Part shown: positions 1 through 10,272 of the stretch, piece after piece
Position numbering within the stretch: the stretch's first letter is position 1
How the letters are laid out: the number at the start of each line of letters is the position of its first letter
Source of the DNA: Candidatus Rokuibacteriota bacterium
GTDB lineage: Bacteria > Methylomirabilota > Methylomirabilia > Rokubacteriales > CSP1-6
NCBI GenBank assembly: GCA_003220535.1
Contig: QHSU01000096.1
Location: 20,038-84,037 of the forward strand
Length of the DNA: 64,000 nucleotides
Direction: 5' to 3'
Made by a program: the position numbers and the translations under genes
The notes under the pieces: model-generated
Seen by the model: only the letters and a program-made list of their open reading frames with translations
Databases searched by the model: none
Told to the model about the DNA's origin: nothing

Positions 1-1231
1 TGAGCGGAATCTCCTCCGGCATGACGCCGGGCCCGGTGTCGGAGACCTCCACGACGGCGTCCGGGCCGTCGACATCGACGTTGATGGAGACCCGGCCGCC
101 GGCGCCACAGAACTTCACGGCGTTGTGCAGGACGTTGCTGACCGCGACGCTGACGACGGTGGGCGGCGCCGTCACGGACACCGTCGAGCTGGGCTCGAGC
201 ACCATTGTGACGTGCGACCGCCGAGCCTCGTCCTCGAGCCGCTGCATCGCCTTCTCGACGATCGGGGCGAGCGGTGCCGGCTCGGTCGTCGCCTCCCGAC
301 CTTCGCCGCTGTCCAGGCGGGCCAGGCTCAGCAGCTCCTCGGTCAGCCACGACAGCCGCTCGACCTCCTCCAGACACGAGCGTAGCGACTCCTCGTACTC
401 GGCGATGTCCCGGCGTCGCCGCAGCGTCACCTCCAGTTCGGCGCGCAGGCGCGAGAGCGGGGACATCAATTCGTGCGACGCATCGGCCGTGAAGTGCCGC
501 TGGACCTCAAAGCTCTTCTGGATACGCTCGAGCATATCGTTGAGGGTGTCCACCAAGCGCCCGATCTCATCCTTCATCCCTGGATGGGGCAAGCGCTCGG
601 CGAGGCTCGATTCGCCGATGCGTCGGGCCTGGGTCACGATGTGATCGATGGGCACCAGCGCCCGTCGCGCGAGCAGCGCCCCGGTCGCGGCCACCGCGGC
701 CAAGATCGCGAGCGCGATGCCGAGGAACAGCCAGCTGGCGGCACGCATGATGGCCCGGGCGTCGTCCAGCGAGCCCGCGACCTGCACCGCATAACGGCCG
801 GCACCGACCCGCAACGGCACGGAGATCATACGGATCGGTTCTTCCCCGAAGTCCTCGAGGGTTTCGTACAGGGGTTCTCCCCCGCGGACGGTCTCGCGGG
901 CCCGGGCCGACAGCGGCAGCTTCGCCGTCCCGAGCGTGGCGCTGCGCGCTAGCGCTTCCCCGTCGACCGTGACGATCTGGACGAACTTGTCCAGACGCTC
1001 GAAGGAGGGCCGGGCGGTTCCGGGGGGCGCTTCGTGGATACGCAACGGCTCGTCCGGCGCCCGCAGGATGGCCGCGATCTCCCGGTTGGCCAGGGCCAAC
1101 AAGGCGGAATCGACTTGCTGGCGGACGAGGCGGGCCAGGGCCCAGTTGGAGACGAACGCGGCGATGGCCAGGATGAGCGCGACGCACACGAGATGCCACA
1201 GCGACAGACGGGTCTTGAAGTCGAGATGCAT
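1..1231 (-). CDS. sensor histidine kinase (HAMP, HisKA, HATPase), 3' end beyond window
   Basis: Manual reverse translation from 1231: MHLDFKTRLSLWHLVCVALILAIAAFV...RRALVPIDHIVTQARRIGESSLAERLPHPGMKDEIGRLVDTLNDMLERI...HFTADASHELMSPLSRLRAELE...VSDTGPGV. Missing from the ORF track because it has no stop in the window. Start overlaps the stop of the upstream response regulator. Confidence 0.93.
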   Translation of the reverse strand, partial: MHLDFKTRLSLWHLVCVALILAIAAFVSNWALARLVRQQVDSALLALANREIAAILRAPDEPLRIHEAPPGTARPSFERLDKFVQIVTVDGEALARSATLGTAKLPLSARARETVRGGEPLYETLEDFGEEPIRMISVPLRVGAGRYAVQVAGSLDDARAIMRAASWLFLGIALAILAAVAATGALLARRALVPIDHIVTQARRIGESSLAERLPHPGMKDEIGRLVDTLNDMLERIQKSFEVQRHFTADASHELMSPLSRLRAELEVTLRRRRDIAEYEESLRSCLEEVERLSWLTEELLSLARLDSGEGREATTEPAPLAPIVEKAMQRLEDEARRSHVTMVLEPSSTVSVTAPPTVVSVAVSNVLHNAVKFCGAGGRVSINVDVDGPDAVVEVSDTGPGVMPEEIPL

Positions 1232-1902
1232 CAGGGTGCCGGGCCCAACCGGTAGCCTCGCCCCCAGACCGTATGGATCAGTGGCTCCAGGGGCGGACGA
1301 TCAATCTTCTTTCGCAGGTGGCTCACATGGACGTCCACGAGGTTGTTGACGTCGTCGTCGTCCCGCCACAGGCGCTCCCCGAGGCTCGCGCGAGTGAGGA
1401 CTTCTCCCGGCTGGCGCATGAGCACTTCGAGAATTGCATACTCCTTCGGAGTGAGATTTATGGGCGTGCCGGCGCGGGTCACGACGTGACTGACCGGGTC
1501 GAGCGATAGATCGCCGATCGTGAGAACGATCGGTCGCGTGATGGCTGAACGCCGGAGCAGCGCGTGCAGCCGAGCCAGTAGCTCGGCGAAGGCGAAGGGT
1601 TTGGTGAGGTAGTCGTCGGCCCCCACGTTGAGCCCCGTCACCCGGTCATCGAGGCCTTGTCGAGCCGTCAGCATGAGGATGGGCGTCGAGACTCCACGAG
1701 CCCGTAGATCGTGGCAGAACGCGATGCCGTCTCTGCCAGGCAAGAGCCAGTCCAGGACGATGGCGGCATAATCTGTCGTCGCCGACATCTCGTCGCCTTC
1801 TTCGGCTGAATACGCGATGTCGACCAGGAAGCCGGCCTCGTGCAGCCCCTTGCTGACGAGCCGGGCCGCCTTACGGTCGTCCTCGACGAGCAGGACTCTC
1901 AT
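1231..1902 (-). CDS. OmpR/PhoB-family response regulator (heavy-metal regulator type)
   Basis: MRVLLVEDDRKAARLVSKGLHEAGF...VLDWLLPGRDG...LTKPFAFAELLARLHALLRR plus winged-helix C-terminus (LTPKEYAILEVLMRQPGEVLTRASLGERLW, HVSHLRKKID). Confidence 0.96.
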   Translation of the reverse strand: MRVLLVEDDRKAARLVSKGLHEAGFLVDIAYSAEEGDEMSATTDYAAIVLDWLLPGRDGIAFCHDLRARGVSTPILMLTARQGLDDRVTGLNVGADDYLTKPFAFAELLARLHALLRRSAITRPIVLTIGDLSLDPVSHVVTRAGTPINLTPKEYAILEVLMRQPGEVLTRASLGERLWRDDDDVNNLVDVHVSHLRKKIDRPPLEPLIHTVWGRGYRLGPAP

Positions 1903-1955
1903 GGTGTCCCGACTCTATCTCAGATGGCTGTCGCGGCAAGGCCATTTCGCGAAGT

Positions 1956-1994
1956 CCTGAAGAAAAATTCAGGAATTCTTCAGAGGTCCTTCAG
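1956..1994. promoter_or_regulatory. candidate OmpR-type operator: three TTCAG direct repeats at 11-bp period, preceded by CCTGAA
   Basis: CCTGAAgaaaaaTTCAGGaattcTTCAGaggtccTTCAGaactc in the divergent RR/RND intergenic region; TTCAG starts at 1968, 1979, 1990. Confidence 0.55.
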
Positions 1995-2081
1995 AACTCG
2001 CTCCATATACTTTGGCATACCTGACGTTTCGCGATCGAACTCACGTCGTCTCTCGGGAGGTTCGTCATTCATCGTCTGAGG

Positions 2082-3269
2082 GTGGTGATCGTGTTGATCT
2101 GCGCGTCGACGATGGCCAGCGGCTGCGGTCAATCCGAGAACGCGCGCCCGAGCGCAGAAGAGCGGGACGCGTCGGTCGTCTCGGCGTCGACACAATCGCA
2201 GGGGATGCCCCTCGTCGTCGTGCCGACCGATTCGCCGAGATTCAAGCAGCTTCGTATCGAGCCCGTGCGTGAGCAAACCTTCCCGACGGATGAAGTGGTG
2301 GCCCCTGCGAAGGTCATGATCAATCCGAATAGGATCTCGCGGGTGCTACCGCCGGTTCAGGGCCGCGTCCTGGTCGTGTCGGTGAAGCTCGGAGACACCG
2401 TCGCGGAGGGGCAGCCGCTTGTGACCCTGAACAGTCCCGATGCCGACGCCGCGATCTCCGCCTATCTGCAGGCCGATGCGACGCTGCGTCAGGCGAAGGT
2501 GACCCTGGCCAAGACCGAGACCGATCTGCAGCGAGCACGCAATCTGCTCCAGTACCAGGCGATCTCGGAGAAGGACGTCCTGGCCGCGCAGAACGACTTC
2601 GCGGCCGCCCGGGCCGCGCTCGAGAACGCTGAGGCGGCGCGCGCCCAGGCGCTGCGCAAGCTGACGTTGCTTGGCCTGACGCCGACGGACCTTCAGCAGG
2701 CGGTCGTCGTCCGCGCCCCGATTGCCGGCGTCGTGACGGACATCAGCGTGACGCCGGGTGACTACCGGGCCGCCGTCTCGTCCGCCGCGGACGTCACGAC
2801 CCCACTCATGTCGATCGCTGACCTGAGCACGGTATGGGTCTCGTCGGACGTCCCAGAGCCGTTCATGCGGTTGATTCACATCGGGGAAGCCGTCGAGATC
2901 ACCTTCGTCGCCTATCCGGGGGAGAAGTTCACTGGCCGCGTCGCCCGTGTTGGGAGCACCCTCGATCCGCAGACGCGCACACTCAAGGTCCAAGTGGACC
3001 TCCTCAACCCGGCGCGGCGGTTCGTCCCCGAGATGTTCGGCACCATGCGCCATGCCGGACCGGCGCGGCGGTTCCCGGCGGTCTCGGCCGCCGCGATCGT
3101 CCAGGAGTACGGGCGCTCGCAGGTATTCGTGGAGCGCGGGCCTGGCCAATTCGAGCGCCGAGTGGTTACGACCGGCGTCCGAACGGGGGATGTCGTGGCG
3201 ATCACGAGCGGTCTGGACATGAAGAGCCGCGTCATCGTCGATGGCGCAATCTTGTTGAGAGGCCAGTAG
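2082..3269 (+). CDS. RND efflux periplasmic adaptor subunit (CusB/CzcB-like), lipoprotein-type N-terminus
   Basis: MVIVLICASTMASGCGQ leader; RVLPPVQGRVLVVSVKLGDTVAEGQPLVTLNSPDADAA biotinyl-lipoyl-like segment; VRAPIAGVVTDISVTPGDY; first gene of RND operon. Confidence 0.93.
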   Translation: MVIVLICASTMASGCGQSENARPSAEERDASVVSASTQSQGMPLVVVPTDSPRFKQLRIEPVREQTFPTDEVVAPAKVMINPNRISRVLPPVQGRVLVVSVKLGDTVAEGQPLVTLNSPDADAAISAYLQADATLRQAKVTLAKTETDLQRARNLLQYQAISEKDVLAAQNDFAAARAALENAEAARAQALRKLTLLGLTPTDLQQAVVVRAPIAGVVTDISVTPGDYRAAVSSAADVTTPLMSIADLSTVWVSSDVPEPFMRLIHIGEAVEITFVAYPGEKFTGRVARVGSTLDPQTRTLKVQVDLLNPARRFVPEMFGTMRHAGPARRFPAVSAAAIVQEYGRSQVFVERGPGQFERRVVTTGVRTGDVVAITSGLDMKSRVIVDGAILLRGQ

Positions 3270-3273
3270 GCCG

Positions 3274-6200
3274 ATGCTTCCGCGGGTGCTCGAGTTCTCG
3301 CTCCACCATCGCGTCGTCATCATCTTCGCCGTCCTCGCGATGGCGGTCGCCGGGATCTGGTCCTTCACCCAGCTCAAGCTCGAGGCGTATCCGGACATCT
3401 CCGACCCGGGCGTCGTGGTCATCACGGTCTACCCGGGGTTCGCCGCCGAAGAGGTCGAGAAGCAGGTGACGGTTCCGATCGAGCGCGCGCTGAACAACAC
3501 GCCCAATGTCATCGGCCGGCGGTCGCGAACCATCTTCGGCCTCTCAATTGTCGAGCTCACGTTCACCGACACCACCAACGATTACTTCGCCCGGCAGGTC
3601 GTGCTCGAGAAGCTGCGCGACGCTGATCTTCCCGAGGGCGTCACGCCGACGCTCGGCCCCCTGATCGGCGGGATCAGCGAGTTCTATCGCTACGTCCTCG
3701 CAGGTCCCGGCTACGACGCGATGCAGCTGCGCGAGATCCAGGACTGGGTCGTGGCGCCGCGGCTGCTCCAGGTCCCGGGGGTGACCGATGTCACCCCCTT
3801 CGGCGGCCTCGTTCGCCAGTACGAGATCCAGATGAATCCCCGCGCGCTCGATAAGCACAACCTCGGCGTCCGGCAGATCGCGGACGCCGTGAAGAACAAC
3901 AATCGGAACGCCGGCGGCGCGCTGCTCCGGATGGGGCAACAATCGCTCGCCATCCGGGGGTCAGGGCTCATCCAGAACAGCGAGGACATCGGCAACATCG
4001 TCCTGGATTCACAGAAGAACGTGCCGGTCTTCGTGCGCGACGTCGGCAGGCTCGTGGTGGGCAGCCTGCCTCAGACCGGTATCTTCGCCGTCAACCGCGA
4101 TTCGCTCGGCTCGGGGGGCGTGGAGGCGATTGTCCTCATGCGTCGCGGGGAAAATCCCAGCGAGATCCTCCACCAGATCCACGAGGCAGTCGCGGATATC
4201 AACACCAGCCGCTTGCCGCGCGGGGTCGAGATCGTGCCGATCCATGACAAGACGGAGCTCGTGGAGAACACGCTTCATACCGTCTCACGCGTGATGCTCG
4301 AAGGCCTCGTTATCGTCGTGACCGTGCTCCTGGTGTTTCTCGTCAGTCTGCGCGCCGCTCTCCTGACGGCCCTCACGATCCCGCTGTCCTTACTGTTCGC
4401 ACTCCTCTGCATGCATCTGGCGGGCGTGTCCATGAGCCTGCTCAGCATCGGCGCGCTCGACTTCGGCATCCTCGTGGATGCCACCATCGTCATGGTCGAG
4501 CGCATCATCCGAACCCTGGCGCACGAATCGGCTCGACTGGATGCCGTCCGGCTGACCGCTCGGGTCCGGGAGGCGGCGCTCGTCGTCCAGCGCCCCATCC
4601 TGTTTTCTCTCCTGATCATCATCGTCGCGTATATTCCACTGCTGACCCTCGAGCGCGTCGAGCGGCGCTTGTTCACGCCGATGGCCCTGACGGTGTGCTT
4701 CGCCTTGCTCGGCTCGCTCCTGCTCTGCCTCGCCCTCATTCCTGTGCTGGCCACGTTCGTGTTCCGCGGTCGGCGCCAGATCAGGGAGAATCGGCTGCTC
4801 GACCTGATCGCCGGACGCTATGAAGCGATCATCCGCACCAGCGTCCGCCACGCATGGCTCACCGTTCTCGTCGCGACGTGCGTCGTGTGTGGCTCGATCT
4901 ACCTCGGCACGCGTGTGGGAACAGAGTTCCTGCCGCCGCTCGACGAGGGTCTCATCTGGATCCGAGCCAGCCTGCCGCCGGGCATCTCCCTCGAAAAGTC
5001 GGCGGAGGTCGCACGCACCATCAGGTTGGCCATTCTGCAGTCGCCCGAGGTCAAGCTCGTGATGTCGCAGACCGGGCGAAACGATTCGGGGACGGATCCG
5101 TTCGGACCGAATCGCAACGAACTGCTGGTTGACCTGTATCCGTACGGGACGTGGAAGTCAGGGAAGACGAAGGCTGAGCTCGTGGACGAGCTGCGGCGAC
5201 GGCTCGAGGACACGATCCCGGAGGTGGTTCTGAACTTCACGCAACCGATCATCGACACGGCGACCGAGATCGCCACCGGGTCGTCGGCGGACCTCGCCGT
5301 CATCGTCAGTGGTCCCGACCTCAGCGAGCTTCGCAAGCTCGCCGCACGAACCCTGAGCGTCCTGCGCGGCGTGCGTGGGGCCGTCGACACATCGATCGAA
5401 CAGGAGCGCGATCAGGCCCAGGTACAGCTCGCCATCAACCGCTTCCAGGTCGCCCGCTACGGTATCAACGTGAGCGACGTCCAGGACGTGATCAACCTCG
5501 CGATCGGCGGTAGCCCGATCACCAGCGTCTTCGAGGGCGATCGACACTTCGACGTCGTGGCCCGCTTCGTCCCCGAGGCGCGCGCCGATCCCGGGACCAT
5601 CGGAAACCTACTAATACCCGTCCGGGACGGTGCGCGGGTGCCGTTGTCGCAACTGGCGGACATTCGCGTGGTGGACGGTCCCACGATCGTCGCGCGGCGT
5701 GAGAACGAGCGGCAGATCACCGTGCGAACGAACATCCGCGGGCGCGATCAGGGCGGGTTCGTCGCCGAAGCCCAGGCGCGACTCGCGAGCGAGGTCTCAC
5801 TGCCTCCCGGGTATCGGTTCGCGTGGGGAGGGCAGTTCGAGAACTTCGAGCGCGCCCGCCAGCGGCTCGCGATCATCATCCCGGTCACGATCGGGATCAT
5901 CTTCGTGTTCCTCTTCATCACGTTCGGCTCCAGTCTCGACGCGCTGCTCGTCCTCCTGAACGTGCCGTTCTCGCTGTCGGGAGGGCTGATCCTGCTCTAC
6001 CTCAGAGGTATCAACCTGAGCGTGTCTGCCGGCGTCGGGTTCATCTCGCTGTTCGGGGTAGCGGTGATGAGCGGCCTGCTCTACGTTTCGGAAATCAACG
6101 TGCGACGGCGAACACCGGACGTGTCGCTGCGAGATGCCGTGGTTCAGGGTGCGAGGGCACAGTTTCGCCCGCTGCTGGTCCTCATCGTCGTCGCGGCCCT

Positions 6201-6384
6201 CGGGATGGTGCCGGCCGCGCTCGCCCGTGGGATCGGGTCCGACATTCAGCGGCCACTCGCGACCGTCGTGATCGGAGGTCTCACGTCCACGCTGTTCCTC
6301 ACGCTCTTCGCGCTTCCGGCGGTGTACTGGTTGACGGAGGCGTTCCGGCCGGCGGCGCGTCGCCTTTCGGACGATCGCAGATGA
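3274..6384 (+). CDS. heavy-metal-type RND efflux permease (CusA/CzcA family)
   Basis: 1036 aa: VVVITVYPGFAAEEVEKQVTVPIERALNNTPNV...DFGILVDATIVMVE...GTEFLPPLDEGLIWIRASLPPGISLEKS; typical HME-RND. Confidence 0.95.
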   Translation: MLPRVLEFSLHHRVVIIFAVLAMAVAGIWSFTQLKLEAYPDISDPGVVVITVYPGFAAEEVEKQVTVPIERALNNTPNVIGRRSRTIFGLSIVELTFTDTTNDYFARQVVLEKLRDADLPEGVTPTLGPLIGGISEFYRYVLAGPGYDAMQLREIQDWVVAPRLLQVPGVTDVTPFGGLVRQYEIQMNPRALDKHNLGVRQIADAVKNNNRNAGGALLRMGQQSLAIRGSGLIQNSEDIGNIVLDSQKNVPVFVRDVGRLVVGSLPQTGIFAVNRDSLGSGGVEAIVLMRRGENPSEILHQIHEAVADINTSRLPRGVEIVPIHDKTELVENTLHTVSRVMLEGLVIVVTVLLVFLVSLRAALLTALTIPLSLLFALLCMHLAGVSMSLLSIGALDFGILVDATIVMVERIIRTLAHESARLDAVRLTARVREAALVVQRPILFSLLIIIVAYIPLLTLERVERRLFTPMALTVCFALLGSLLLCLALIPVLATFVFRGRRQIRENRLLDLIAGRYEAIIRTSVRHAWLTVLVATCVVCGSIYLGTRVGTEFLPPLDEGLIWIRASLPPGISLEKSAEVARTIRLAILQSPEVKLVMSQTGRNDSGTDPFGPNRNELLVDLYPYGTWKSGKTKAELVDELRRRLEDTIPEVVLNFTQPIIDTATEIATGSSADLAVIVSGPDLSELRKLAARTLSVLRGVRGAVDTSIEQERDQAQVQLAINRFQVARYGINVSDVQDVINLAIGGSPITSVFEGDRHFDVVARFVPEARADPGTIGNLLIPVRDGARVPLSQLADIRVVDGPTIVARRENERQITVRTNIRGRDQGGFVAEAQARLASEVSLPPGYRFAWGGQFENFERARQRLAIIIPVTIGIIFVFLFITFGSSLDALLVLLNVPFSLSGGLILLYLRGINLSVSAGVGFISLFGVAVMSGLLYVSEINVRRRTPDVSLRDAVVQGARAQFRPLLVLIVVAALGMVPAALARGIGSDIQRPLATVVIGGLTSTLFLTLFALPAVYWLTEAFRPAARRLSDDRR

Positions 6385-7898
6385 TGAGACTGCTCGTGCC
6401 CTCGCCACGGCTGTTGACGAGCGCGACGGCCGCGCTGACCGTCGTGGGTCTGGCGTCCGGCTGCGCGGTGGGCCCGAACTTCCGCCGTCCCGCCGCGCCG
6501 GCGGTCGAGCGCTATACCCGGCCATCGCTGGCCGCGACGACCGCGTCAGCGGACGTCCCCGGGGGAGAAGCCCAACGTCTCGTCCATGGGCAGGACATTC
6601 CGCACGACTGGTGGACGCTGTTCCGGTCCCCCGGGTTGGACGCGCTGGTCAAGCGAGCCCTCAGCGCGAATCCGACCCTCATCACGGCGCAGCAGGCGTT
6701 GAGCCAGGCGATGGAGCTCGTCGCCGCGCAGCGGGGCGCCTTCTATCCGAGCGTCCAGGGCAGCTTCTCGTCGAGCTACCAACGGACATCGGCGACGTCG
6801 GCGCCGCCGTTGAACACCCCCGAGCTGAGATACAGCCTCTATACCGCCCAGGTAACCGTTGGCTTCACGCCGGACGTCTTCGGCGGCAACCGGCGGCAGG
6901 TGGAGTCACTCCTCGGACAGGCCGAGGCTCAGCGCTTCCAGCTGGAAGCGGCGTACCTGACGCTGATGTCGAACGTGGTGGCGGCGGCCGTCCAAGAGGC
7001 GTCGCTGCGGGCACAGATATCGGCGACGCGGGAGATCATCGCGATCAGCAGCGGGTCGCTCGCGCTGGTGCGGCGCCAGTTCGAATTCGGGGCGGTCGCG
7101 GGGATCGAAGTGGCGGCGCAGGAAGCCGCGCTCGCGCAGGTGGAGCAGACGTTGCCACCGTTGCAGAAGCAGCTCGAGCAAAACGGGAATCTATTGGCGG
7201 CTCTGACGGGCCAGCTTCCCAGTGATGATCCGGACGAGCGATTCGAGCTCACGTCGTTCCAGCTGCCCACCGAGCTGCCCGTAAGCGTGCCGTCCAGGCT
7301 CGTCCAGCAGCGCCCCGACGTGCGCGCCGCGGAGGCTCAATTGCACGCCGCCAGCGCTCAAATCGGCGTCGCCGTCGCGAGCCGGCTGCCGCAGTTCACG
7401 ATCACTGGCGCGTATGGCGGAACGTCGACCACGTTGATGCAGATGTTCGCCAACAGCAATCCGTTCTGGAGCATCGCCGGCACCGTTGCGCAGACGATCT
7501 TTGACGGGGGGACCTTGCTGCACCGGCAGCGCGCCGCCGAAGCGGCGTTCGAGCAAACGGCCGCGCAATACCGAGGTGCCGTTCTCACTGGCTTCCAGAA
7601 CGTGGCGGATGCGCTGTACGCCCTTCAGGCCGATGCGGAAGGTCTGAGGGCGGCCCTCGCCGCCGAACGGGCGGCCAAGAGAACCCTCGATATCACGCTG
7701 AAGCAGCAGGAGCTCGGAGCCGTCAGCTACCTGGCGCTGCTCAGTGCTCGGCAGGTCTATCAGCAGGCGCTGATCAGTCGTGTCCAGGCGCAGGGCAACC
7801 GATTGGCCGACACCGCGGCGCTCTTCCAGGCGCTCGGCGGCGGGTGGTGGAACCGCCCGGTCGCGACGCCAAGAGCCAGCAAAGCGGCAGAGCGATGA
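6381..7898 (+). CDS. RND outer-membrane efflux lipoprotein (NodT family)
   Basis: In frame with ORF 5823..7898; true start at 6381 (MMRLLVPSPRLLTS...GLASGCAVGPNFRRPAAP), overlapping the RND permease stop; NPTLITAQQALSQAMELVAAQRGAFYPSV. Confidence 0.93.
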   Translation: MMRLLVPSPRLLTSATAALTVVGLASGCAVGPNFRRPAAPAVERYTRPSLAATTASADVPGGEAQRLVHGQDIPHDWWTLFRSPGLDALVKRALSANPTLITAQQALSQAMELVAAQRGAFYPSVQGSFSSSYQRTSATSAPPLNTPELRYSLYTAQVTVGFTPDVFGGNRRQVESLLGQAEAQRFQLEAAYLTLMSNVVAAAVQEASLRAQISATREIIAISSGSLALVRRQFEFGAVAGIEVAAQEAALAQVEQTLPPLQKQLEQNGNLLAALTGQLPSDDPDERFELTSFQLPTELPVSVPSRLVQQRPDVRAAEAQLHAASAQIGVAVASRLPQFTITGAYGGTSTTLMQMFANSNPFWSIAGTVAQTIFDGGTLLHRQRAAEAAFEQTAAQYRGAVLTGFQNVADALYALQADAEGLRAALAAERAAKRTLDITLKQQELGAVSYLALLSARQVYQQALISRVQAQGNRLADTAALFQALGGGWWNRPVATPRASKAAER

Positions 7899-8104
7899 GG
7901 AGGTCACGCTTGCGATACCTAGCATTGATCGCAGCGGCGTGTTTGCTGAGCGGTTGCGCGGCAGATGTGGTCATGGTGAACCCACGAACCGGCGAGACGG
8001 CGAGGTGCACGGCGAGTTTGCGAGGACTGAACCCTTGGTCGCAGCAGGAAGCCTGTATTGGCGACTACATCGCGGGCGGCTGGATCAGATCCGGACAAGA
8101 TTGA
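7895..8104 (+). CDS. small putative lipoprotein
   Basis: MRRSRLRYLALIAAACLLSGCAADVVMVNPRTGETARCTASLRGLNPWSQQEACIGDYIAGGWIRSGQD; lipobox LLSGC; ATGA overlap with preceding gene. Confidence 0.7.
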   Translation: MRRSRLRYLALIAAACLLSGCAADVVMVNPRTGETARCTASLRGLNPWSQQEACIGDYIAGGWIRSGQD

Positions 8105-8124
8105 ACCGGCCAGAGGAACCACTT

Positions 8125-8544
8125 CCGTACCCCGTTCGCGTGTGTCGTCGGATGCGAGAAGCACTACCGCCTTCGCGATCTCGTCGGGTGTCCCGAGCCT
8201 GCCGAGCGGAACGCTGTTGGAAATCATCTTCAAGCGTTGCTGACCTGTTTCTGCGGAAGCCAGGAGGTCGCTCAGCCCGGGTGTGTCGATGGAGCCCGGG
8301 CTCACCACGTTCACGCGAATCCGGCGATCCTTCAGAGGCGATCGCGGTCACCAAGGTTCGACACGTCGCCTTGCACGCCGGTCACATGTCTTCCGATCTC
8401 CTGTACCGCCGAAGCCGCCTCCGGATCGCGGCGCCCCGTGATGAAGACGTACGCGCCCTCGTTCACGAACTGCTTCGCCGTCGCAAAGCCGATGCCGCTA
8501 TTGCCACCGGTAATGAGTGCAATCTTGCCCTCGAGCTTACCCAT
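8125..8544 (-). pseudogene. SDR oxidoreductase remnant with internal deletion (N-terminal Rossmann start plus C-terminal tail only)
   Basis: N-part [39 protein letters not shown]...[13 protein letters not shown]-part in another frame [21 protein letters not shown]...VPLGRLGTPDEIAKAVVLLASDD; central NAG/YxxxK region absent. Confidence 0.85.
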
Positions 8545-8554
8545 GCATATCTCC

Positions 8555-9391
8555 TTAAGCTCGGCGGCGTGCTCGGTCAGCCGATGCGGATGCACCAATC
8601 CGGTATCTGGGCGCTGGTACGGCATTGCCGAACCGCTTCGAGAGAGCCCGGCGCGTGGCCTCGAAACGCGTCCATTCGTCGCCATCGTGGAGACCGGGGA
8701 TCGTCACCAGCTCGCCCTGGTCGAGCCCGACCAGCGCCGCATCGACCATGTCTTCCGGGGACATGACGATTGATGCGGGCAAGTCCTTGAGGGGCAAGCC
8801 GGCCTTGTCCCAGATCTCGGTCGCGGTCGCGCCCGGCAGCACGGCCTGGATTCGGACGCCCTTTGCCGCGAGTTCGTGCTGCAGCGAATAGCTTAGCGCA
8901 AGAACGTAGGCTTTGCTCGCGCCGTAGACACCGTTGAGCGTCTCGGGCGAGATGCCCACCACCGAGGCGACGTTGATGATCTTTCCCGCGCCACGCGACA
9001 CGAATGCAGGCGCTGCGGCATAGGTCAGGCGCGTGAGCGCGGTGATGTTGAGGGCGATGATGTCGTCCATCTTCTCGACGCTGGCATTCAGCAGGGGCGC
9101 GACCGAGGCGACGCCGGCATTGTTGACGAGCATGGTGATGGTCTGGTCATCCCGCAGGATGCTTTCCACCTTGGCGAGACCCGGCTTGTCGCTGAGGTCC
9201 GCCGCCAGCGCAGTGACCGAGCGCCCGGTCTCGCTCATCAGGCGCGCGGCGAGCGCCTTGAGCCGCGCCTCGTTGCGGGCCACCAGGATGAGGTCGTAGC
9301 TACGCTTCGCGAGGCGGTCGGCATAGACGGCGCCGATGCCCGTGGAGGCGCCGGTGATGAGGGCAGTGCCCTGCGAGGGGGAATTGCTCAT
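8555..9391 (-). CDS. SDR family NAD(P)-dependent oxidoreductase
   Basis: [30 protein letters not shown]...LVNNAGVAS...[29 protein letters not shown]; start trimmed from ORF 8555..9481. Confidence 0.92.
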   Translation of the reverse strand: MSNSPSQGTALITGASTGIGAVYADRLAKRSYDLILVARNEARLKALAARLMSETGRSVTALAADLSDKPGLAKVESILRDDQTITMLVNNAGVASVAPLLNASVEKMDDIIALNITALTRLTYAAAPAFVSRGAGKIINVASVVGISPETLNGVYGASKAYVLALSYSLQHELAAKGVRIQAVLPGATATEIWDKAGLPLKDLPASIVMSPEDMVDAALVGLDQGELVTIPGLHDGDEWTRFEATRRALSKRFGNAVPAPRYRIGASASADRARRRA

Positions 9392-9516
9392 GCTCGTCTC
9401 CTTCGTGATGGGGATGTCGACCAAACTGTCCCGCTGCTGCTTGGGACGTCGGTCGAGGCCAGTCGGATTCACGTGGCGCACAAATTAATATGTAGCAGCA
9501 TATAATACCGGCATGC

Positions 9517-10086
9517 GTGCGCCTCCCCGCCGAGTATCTGCGCCTGGACCTTCGTGCCCACGAGCTGCTGCACGACGTTCCCTTGTACGACGTCTCGGTC
9601 GTGGATCTTCCGGGCGGCGGTGTCGGACGGAGCGTGGCCGACATTCGCGCGCTCGACTCGGCCGCTGCGCCGAGCCGCCTCGCGAACGCTATTTACGGCC
9701 TGCGACATCTCCTCGGGCGAACGTTCGGCTGGGACCTCGCGCAGATGCGGCCCGAAGACTCGCTGCTGTCACGGCTGTCAGAGCGCGACCGCCGGGACTC
9801 CGAAATTACCCCCGGCACTCCCGTTGGATCGTTCCTTTTGCTGTACCAGTTTCCCGGCGAGGCGTTGAGCGAGACCCGCAATGCCACGGTACACGGGTTC
9901 GTCTGCACGGCTCTGGCGCGAACCGCGAGCGGGTACCGTCTGTACTGGGGCGTATACGTGATCCCCGTTTCCTGGCTCACGCGACCGTATCTGCTCGCGA
10001 TCGAGCCGTTTCGACGCATCCTGTACCCGGCTATGCTTCGCCGGATTCGGCGCGCGTGGCTCGCCGCTTACGGCGCGACGACCTAG
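9517..10086 (+). CDS. DUF2867-like protein
   Basis: ORF 189 aa: SRLANAIYGLRHLLGRTFGWD...TPVGSFLLLYQFPGEALSETRNATVHGFVCTAL; resembles DUF2867 family. Confidence 0.65.
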   Translation: MRLPAEYLRLDLRAHELLHDVPLYDVSVVDLPGGGVGRSVADIRALDSAAAPSRLANAIYGLRHLLGRTFGWDLAQMRPEDSLLSRLSERDRRDSEITPGTPVGSFLLLYQFPGEALSETRNATVHGFVCTALARTASGYRLYWGVYVIPVSWLTRPYLLAIEPFRRILYPAMLRRIRRAWLAAYGATT

Positions 10087-10272
10087 GGGGCGTTCGCAGA
10101 ACCGACGGCGTGTGGCGTCTAGCCACGGTAGTGCCAATTTCGCCCGGGGGATGCCAAACAGCCCACCGGCGAACGATGTCATCGCCGCCGAATCAGCGTC
10201 TTACGCGTACGGCCGGAGGCTTGCTAAGCGGTAGGCCGCTCGTTCGCCAAGCCCGGGTACAAGGAGGGGAGA

